A stretch of DNA of 11,224 bases from Gammaproteobacteria bacterium (lineage in GTDB: Bacteria > Pseudomonadota > Gammaproteobacteria > Pseudomonadales > UBA3067), in the NCBI GenBank assembly GCA_019090565.1, contig JAHRVS010000367.1:1-11224 (forward strand), written 5' to 3'. The notes under the pieces were generated by a model. That model did no database searches and was not told where the DNA came from. It saw nothing but the letters and a program-made list of their open reading frames with translations. Positions 7,482 to 11,224 of the stretch are shown one piece after another. The first letter of the stretch is position 1. Every line of letters begins with the position of its first letter. Made by a program: the position numbers and the translations under genes.

Positions 7482-8800
7482 TATTGCTCAGGTAACGGGT
7501 CAGGAAGCGGCGCTTCTTTTATAAAAACCGAGAGTTTTTTATTTCTACCAGATGGAATAACTTTTTCATTTTTCTCAGTATTAAGTAGGCGAGTATTGGA
7601 TTCAATTTCCATTTGTTTGTCTTTGCTGATGTCTGAAATTTCCATTTGTTGTGAATCAGATAATAAAACGCGCATTCCATCCACGATAACATCGAGGGGT
7701 GTCATAACAATATGATCATTCTCTTTTAGCCCGCTTTTGATATAAATATTATCTTTTCCCCGATAAAGAATTTCCACCTCATGAATATGAAGACGTTGGT
7801 TATTGTCGACGGTGAGGACCTGGCTGCTGTTGCGAACCGCTTCACGAGGAACCACAAATACGTTTTTAAAACTGGAGCCTTCAATTTCTGCTTCAACAAA
7901 CTTACCAACAATAAGCGGTGGTCGCTGGGGTTGTTCGGGATCACTTCCAAAGGGGTTTTCGATATTGGCGACGAGATACAACAAGCGATTACGTTCGTTG
8001 ACACCTCCTTCTGTGCCAACAATATGGCCGTGCCAATAATAAGAGGCGCCCCCATACCCAGCTTTAAGGCGGACACTGGGGTGGTTTGCCGGGTTTGTGT
8101 CATCACGAAAAGGAATGTTAATCAGTGAGATCTGGGCATCAGAGAGGGGTAAGTGTATTTCGGCACTCTTGGTGGAAAAAATCCGTCCTAGCTGCATACC
8201 CGGTGAAATATACTGGCCGATGCCCACCGCTTTTTCAAGAACACGCCCAGAAAAAGGTGCACGCAGTTCTGTTTTTGCTAATAAAATCTTCACTCGTTCA
8301 CGGTCTGCTTGTGCTGCATTAAGCTGAGCTTTCGCTTCTGCGACACGCGCAATGCCAACTTTTGTTTTTCCAAGTCGGTTGGTACGAACATCTGCCTTGA
8401 CTCTTGCGAGGTTCAACTCTGCCTTGGATACTTGTGATTTCACTTTTGCGAGATCAAGTTCATAGTTGACGGGGTCCACTTTCAGTAACACTTCATTTTT
8501 TTCGAAAAACCCACCGGAAGAGAAGTGCTTGGAAATGGACTGCACCCGACCCTGTACCTCTGATGTGAGAATGATATCGGTACTTGCTTTTATGGTTCCT
8601 CGACTATAGACAGGAACGCTGATGGTTTCTGAGTTTACCTTTTTGACGGTAACAACAGCCAGTTTGGGTTGGGAGTGTCGCTTTTCCGCTTGGGGTTTAA
8701 ATACCATAAGCAGTATGGCAATAAGAATTGCCCCTGGAATGAGCAGTAATGGCACGATTATTTTTCGTTTGTTTTTTTGTAGAAAGGCTGAAAGATTCAT
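7481..8800 (-). CDS. RND efflux periplasmic adaptor (membrane fusion protein)
   Basis: This 439-residue HlyD/AcrA-type adaptor connects the inner-membrane permease to an outer-membrane channel. A hydrophobic segment at residues 13-34 after a Lys/Arg-rich start acts as an uncleaved anchor; there is no lipobox cysteine. The two halves of the lipoyl-like domain (about 75-110 and 176-210) flank an alpha-helical hairpin at 112-175. A beta-barrel (about 213-310) and membrane-proximal domain (about 315-382) follow. The RAPFSGRV segment at 180-187 is the typical lipoyl re-entry motif. Residues 383-439 form an extra hydrophilic, charged and Pro-rich tail beyond the usual fold, containing a short duplicated QMEI motif. 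Its start lies 6 nt after the thioesterase stop with only a weak ribosome binding site, so coupled re-initiation is likely. The permease follows 11 nt downstream. Confidence 0.93.
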   Translation of the reverse strand: MNLSAFLQKNKRKIIVPLLLIPGAILIAILLMVFKPQAEKRHSQPKLAVVTVKKVNSETISVPVYSRGTIKASTDIILTSEVQGRVQSISKHFSSGGFFEKNEVLLKVDPVNYELDLAKVKSQVSKAELNLARVKADVRTNRLGKTKVGIARVAEAKAQLNAAQADRERVKILLAKTELRAPFSGRVLEKAVGIGQYISPGMQLGRIFSTKSAEIHLPLSDAQISLINIPFRDDTNPANHPSVRLKAGYGGASYYWHGHIVGTEGGVNERNRLLYLVANIENPFGSDPEQPQRPPLIVGKFVEAEIEGSSFKNVFVVPREAVRNSSQVLTVDNNQRLHIHEVEILYRGKDNIYIKSGLKENDHIVMTPLDVIVDGMRVLLSDSQQMEISDISKDKQMEIESNTRLLNTEKNEKVIPSGRNKKLSVFIKEAPLPDPLPEQ

Positions 8801-8806
8801 GAATAA

Positions 8807-9592
8807 TTAACCAATTGGGGCAAGTAAGCCGGACAGTGTACTAAAAAAAGTGGGTGTTGGATCTTGAATGAAGAAATGGTCGCCGCTAAACAAGTGGGTC
8901 TGGCCTATTTCACTAAAACATTTTTGCCACATTTGTAAGTGCTCAAGGTTAACGGAGTCATCGTCTTTACCCCCGAATAGCACCATTGGCACAGAGAGTT
9001 TGGGTGCTTCAGATTGCGTGTTTAGTTGCCGCCAGTCATAGACGATTTTGAAATCAGCACGCAAGCTTGGCTCGAGTAATTCAAGCAACTCGGGGTTATT
9101 TAAAACGTCATCAGAAGTACCGTTAATCATTTGTACTTCTTTCCAAAATGATTTACTTGGTAAGGTGTGAAGAGCGGCTCTTTGCTGTATAGGGCCTGGC
9201 GCATTGCAGGCAGAAAGTATCAGTAAGGCGGGCAGTTCTTTGTTTGACCGTTGTAAAGTAGTGCAGACTTCATAGGCCATGATAGCCCCCATACTGTGAC
9301 CAAAAAATACGCTAGGCATTTGAATTAGGGGTTCGAGTGCTTCGGTGATGTGTTCTATAAGGACAGGTAACTCGGCCATAGGCGGCTCATTAAAGCGCGC
9401 CCCACGGCCAGGCAACTGTATTGCGAGTAGCTCGATGTCAGATGGAAGATGGTCAACCCATGGCCGATATGTGTTTGCATTACCCCCTGCGAAGGGGAAG
9501 CAAATTAGCCGAAGCCGGGGCTTTCTAGATGCCTTTGACCAATTTAACACCCATGGTGAGTGGCTCTCTTGGCATGGTGCGCTTATATTCAT
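8807..9592 (-). CDS. Type II thioesterase (NRPS/PKS editing alpha/beta hydrolase)
   Basis: This 261-residue cytoplasmic alpha/beta hydrolase of the GrsT/SrfAD/RifR type removes wrong or stalled acyl groups from carrier-protein phosphopantetheine arms. It starts with the family's RLICFPFAGGNANTYRPW (28-45) and has LPGRGARFNEPP at 60-71. The nucleophile elbow is GHSMG with Ser100, the acid is Asp210 in FGGKDDD, and the base is His239 in SGDHFF, so the triad is complete. Length is normal. It is first in the operon with the adaptor and RND permease, which suggests a role in making or releasing a product the pump exports. No NRPS, PKS or carrier protein is in the window. The ATG at 9590-9592 lacks a good ribosome binding site; GTG at codon 14 is an alternative start. 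Confidence 0.92.
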   Translation of the reverse strand: MNISAPCQESHSPWVLNWSKASRKPRLRLICFPFAGGNANTYRPWVDHLPSDIELLAIQLPGRGARFNEPPMAELPVLIEHITEALEPLIQMPSVFFGHSMGAIMAYEVCTTLQRSNKELPALLILSACNAPGPIQQRAALHTLPSKSFWKEVQMINGTSDDVLNNPELLELLEPSLRADFKIVYDWRQLNTQSEAPKLSVPMVLFGGKDDDSVNLEHLQMWQKCFSEIGQTHLFSGDHFFIQDPTPTFFSTLSGLLAPIG

Positions 9593-9635
9593 TCTCGTAA
9601 AATATGCTCTTTATGTTGGCAACCACTAATAAAGC

Positions 9636-9664
9636 GAGGGGTGCACGTCGTAAAATAACCCCTC
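9636..9664. repeat. Inverted repeat in the leader of the thioesterase-pump operon
   Basis: GAGGGGT (9636-9642) and ACCCCTC (9658-9664) form a perfect 7-bp inverted repeat around a 15-nt spacer. It lies between the candidate operon promoter and the thioesterase start, so it could be an operator or leader hairpin. There is no T-run for a normal terminator. Confidence 0.4.
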
Positions 9665-9667
9665 CTA

Positions 9668-9696
9668 ACTATAGTATGGGTGTTGATACAGCCTAA
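9668..9696 (-). promoter_or_regulatory. Candidate sigma70 promoter of the thioesterase-adaptor-RND operon
   Basis: Read on the minus strand, TTAGGC (9696-9691) and TATAGT (9673-9668) are separated by 17 nt. The -10 is one mismatch from consensus; the -35 is weak. Transcription would start near 9660, within the inverted repeat just downstream, about 70 nt before the thioesterase ATG. This is a prediction from spacing and similarity only. Confidence 0.35.
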
Positions 9697-10031
9697 TGCT
9701 AAGACAATCTTTGTTGTATTTTGTTTCTAACTGACTGTTTAAGAGGAAGAATGGGACGGGCTGCAGGTTCTTCTGCGCTCCAATGAAATAAGAGCAAGGT
9801 TGTGTTTGCCAGCCTGTGATGAACAAAGTGCTCAGTTCTTCATGGAAATGCGGGTAGGATTTTGTAGATAGCCCGAAGAAAGCTCCATTTTTGCTAGAAG
9901 ATCAATAGGTTGTGCATTTTACTTTTAGACATGCGAGGGTTTCTTCCGTTTAAGTGAAGTGCTCCACTCTCCTATTATCCGTATAAAACCTTTCTTAGAG
10001 TCAAGCCAAGGTATCTGGGTGGCTGGTAATA

Positions 10032-10250
10032 GTGGCAAGCTTGAGGGTGACGTGGATGGCGCCGATGATATACGCGCCGATTGGCACTCTCAAGAGCGCC
10101 CCCGCTAACCACCAGAATATGGGCCTTTACTGGTACGGGGTTGCCGCACTGTGTGTCGGATACTTCCCAACAGCCTCTTTTTTCTGGATAGTGCCTGCTA
10201 TTAACGCTCTAACTGGCGCTGGGTTTATGATACAGGTCAAAGGGAGGTAA
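10032..10250 (+). CDS. Small hypothetical membrane protein or gene remnant
   Basis: A 72-codon frame starts with GTG and ends at TAA; the frame is open back to 9999. It encodes a polar N-terminus and two adjacent hydrophobic segments, about residues 31-47 and 48-68, ending in a basic VKGR tail. ATG 10056 is an alternative start. No convincing ribosome binding site is present and I do not recognise the family. The C-terminal half reads like real membrane-protein sequence, so it may be the 3' end of a decayed gene. It could equally be chance. Confidence 0.3.
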   Translation: MASLRVTWMAPMIYAPIGTLKSAPANHQNMGLYWYGVAALCVGYFPTASFFWIVPAINALTGAGFMIQVKGR

Positions 10251-10359
10251 TCTCGGCGGCTGGCTTTGCTGTAGGACGGATAGTTAATGAGAACGAATAA
10301 AACGGTGAAACTTCCTTGCTATTATTAGAGAGTGAAATAAATTGGTAATATCCCCCAAT

Positions 10360-10364
10360 AAGGA
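10360..10364 (+). promoter_or_regulatory. Ribosome binding site of the GspE-like gene
   Basis: AAGGA lies 10 nt before the ATG at 10375 and supports that start. A four-codon ORF (ATG 10364 to TGA 10378) overlaps the start as ATGA, but it is too close to the AAGGA to use it. Confidence 0.55.
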
Positions 10365-10374
10365 TGTATGCGGT

Positions 10375-11224
10375 ATGAGGAAAGCCTCAGAGTCATCTCT
10401 CGCCGATATGCGCGTTGAGTTACCCTGGTTGCTTGATGAGCTTGTGCGGGACGGCATGATTTGTGAAGATGATGCACGCGCGTGCCGTGCCTCGCGTACT
10501 GATAAGGTCAGTGACAAGCTCCACCCGGTTCAAATATTGGCAAGACTCTATGTTGATAGTTTGGGTAGCAAAGGCAGTAGCCTTAGTACGAAAGCATTGA
10601 CCAGCTGGCTCGCAGAGAAGGCTGGCCAACCTGAGTTCCCAATTGATCCATTGAAAATCGACATCCCTGCGATTACCGCCGTGATGTCGTATGCCTTTGC
10701 ACAACGTCACCAATTATTGGCGATAGAAGTAGGGCCAGATTACGTGGTTGTTGGCAGCACCCAGCCATTCCTTAAAGCCTGGGAGCCTGACCTAAAGCAA
10801 ACCTTAAAAGGTAAAGAAATCCGCCGCGTGGTACTCAATGTTGATGATTACGCACGGTATAGCGTTGAATTCTATAATCTCGCACGATCGGTAAGCGGTG
10901 CGGGCAAACATGATCAAAGTGGCAAAGGTGGCGGGGCAAATTTCGAGCAATTACTGGAGTTAGGGAAACTCAGCTCCATTGAAGCCAATGACCAACATGT
11001 CGTCAGCATTGTAGACTGGCTTTTGCAATATGCCTTTGAACAGAGGGCCAGTGATATTCATTTAGAACCACGGCGTGATAGTGGAAAGGTGCGCTTTAGA
11101 ATTGATGGCATTCTCCACGATGTCAACGAATTCCCAGCGAATGTGATGGCAGCGGTATCCAGCCGCATTAAAATTCTTGGGCGAATGAACGTCGCTGAAA
11201 AACGACGACCGCAAGATGGCCGCA
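10375..11224 (+). CDS. GspE/PilB-type secretion or pilus ATPase, N-terminal part (3' truncated by window edge)
   Basis: The frame runs from ATG 10375 to the window end without a stop, giving 283 codons. The protein belongs to the GspE/PulE/PilB/MshE family, hexameric cytoplasmic ATPases that drive type II secretion or type IV pilus assembly. Residues 1 to about 170 resemble the MshEN/T2SSE N-terminal regulatory domain: two-helix segments, then an AEKAGQPEFPID stretch near 80 and QRHQLLAIEVG near 115. From about residue 205 the core begins, with the hallmark ASDIHLEP at 225-232, then VRFRIDGILHD and RIKILGRMNVAEKRRPQDGR at the edge. The Walker A, Asp box and Walker B motifs lie beyond the window. 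A Gly/Lys-rich linker near 175-185 separates the parts. Without downstream genes it cannot be assigned to type II secretion, T4P or an MSHA-like system. Confidence 0.9.
   Translation, partial: MRKASESSLADMRVELPWLLDELVRDGMICEDDARACRASRTDKVSDKLHPVQILARLYVDSLGSKGSSLSTKALTSWLAEKAGQPEFPIDPLKIDIPAITAVMSYAFAQRHQLLAIEVGPDYVVVGSTQPFLKAWEPDLKQTLKGKEIRRVVLNVDDYARYSVEFYNLARSVSGAGKHDQSGKGGGANFEQLLELGKLSSIEANDQHVVSIVDWLLQYAFEQRASDIHLEPRRDSGKVRFRIDGILHDVNEFPANVMAAVSSRIKILGRMNVAEKRRPQDGR

Larger units (their letters stand above)
9674..10374. other. Divergent intergenic region with little coding signal
   Basis: Between the operon promoter region and the GspE-like gene all plus-strand frames are broken by frequent stops, and I see no tRNA, rRNA, IS end or CRISPR repeat. 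Two stretches look mildly protein-like: a start-less frame of about 42 codons around 9744-9869 and the small ORF at 10032-10250. This may be decayed coding sequence, but no parent family is recognisable. Confidence 0.4.

Noticed and set aside
7781..8128. 115-codon plus-strand ORF opposite the adaptor gene
   Set aside because: It lies fully within the adaptor coding sequence in an antisense frame and has no motif or ribosome binding site.
9345..9629. 94-codon plus-strand ORF opposite the thioesterase
   Set aside because: Antisense to the conserved N-terminal half of the thioesterase, including its PGRG motif; no own signal.
10284..10713. Two overlapping minus-strand ORFs (77 and 97 codons) opposite the start of the GspE-like gene
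   Set aside because: The plus frame has the MshEN and ASDIHLEP features and continues to the window end; the minus ORFs are shadows.

Overview
The window (about 11.2 kb, moderate GC by eye) looks like a chromosomal segment of a gammaproteobacterium, possibly a marine one. The evidence is the mix of families: an acyl-CoA dehydrogenase, a MAPEG protein, an RND pump with its adaptor and a GspE/PilB-type ATPase. A ribosome-modulation-factor (RMF)-like sequence is also present, and RMF is mainly a gammaproteobacterial family. No rRNA, tRNA, CRISPR array, transposase or phage gene was seen.

Left part, plus strand (1-3950): the 3' end of an acyl-CoA dehydrogenase gene, closed by a strong hairpin; a four-helix MAPEG membrane protein with its own UUCG-loop terminator; a short flavodoxin-fold protein starting only 16 nt after that terminator; and a large soluble histidine kinase with four PAS-like domains, a complete HisKA/HATPase core, no receiver domain and no adjacent response regulator.

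Middle part, minus strand (9592 down to 4131): a tightly packed three-gene operon transcribed towards the kinase. In order it encodes a type II (editing) thioesterase like those of NRPS/PKS clusters, a membrane-fusion (periplasmic adaptor) protein and an AcrB-type RND permease. Gaps between genes are 6 and 11 nt. No outer-membrane channel gene and no NRPS/PKS gene is in the window. The permease has a C-terminal extension of about 85 residues ending in a gapless match to RMF. An RND permease C-terminus is cytoplasmic, so this is an apparent pump-RMF fusion and the most unusual object here.

Right part: about 780 bp (9593-10374) with little convincing coding content apart from one small possible membrane ORF. 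It holds an inverted repeat and a candidate promoter for the thioesterase-pump operon. A divergent plus-strand gene for a GspE/PilB-like secretion or pilus ATPase then begins at 10375 and runs off the end of the window.

A working model, which is inference: the three-gene operon exports a small molecule, with the thioesterase cleaning carrier proteins of an assembly line encoded elsewhere, and the RMF-like tail may link the pump to ribosomes or nucleic acid.
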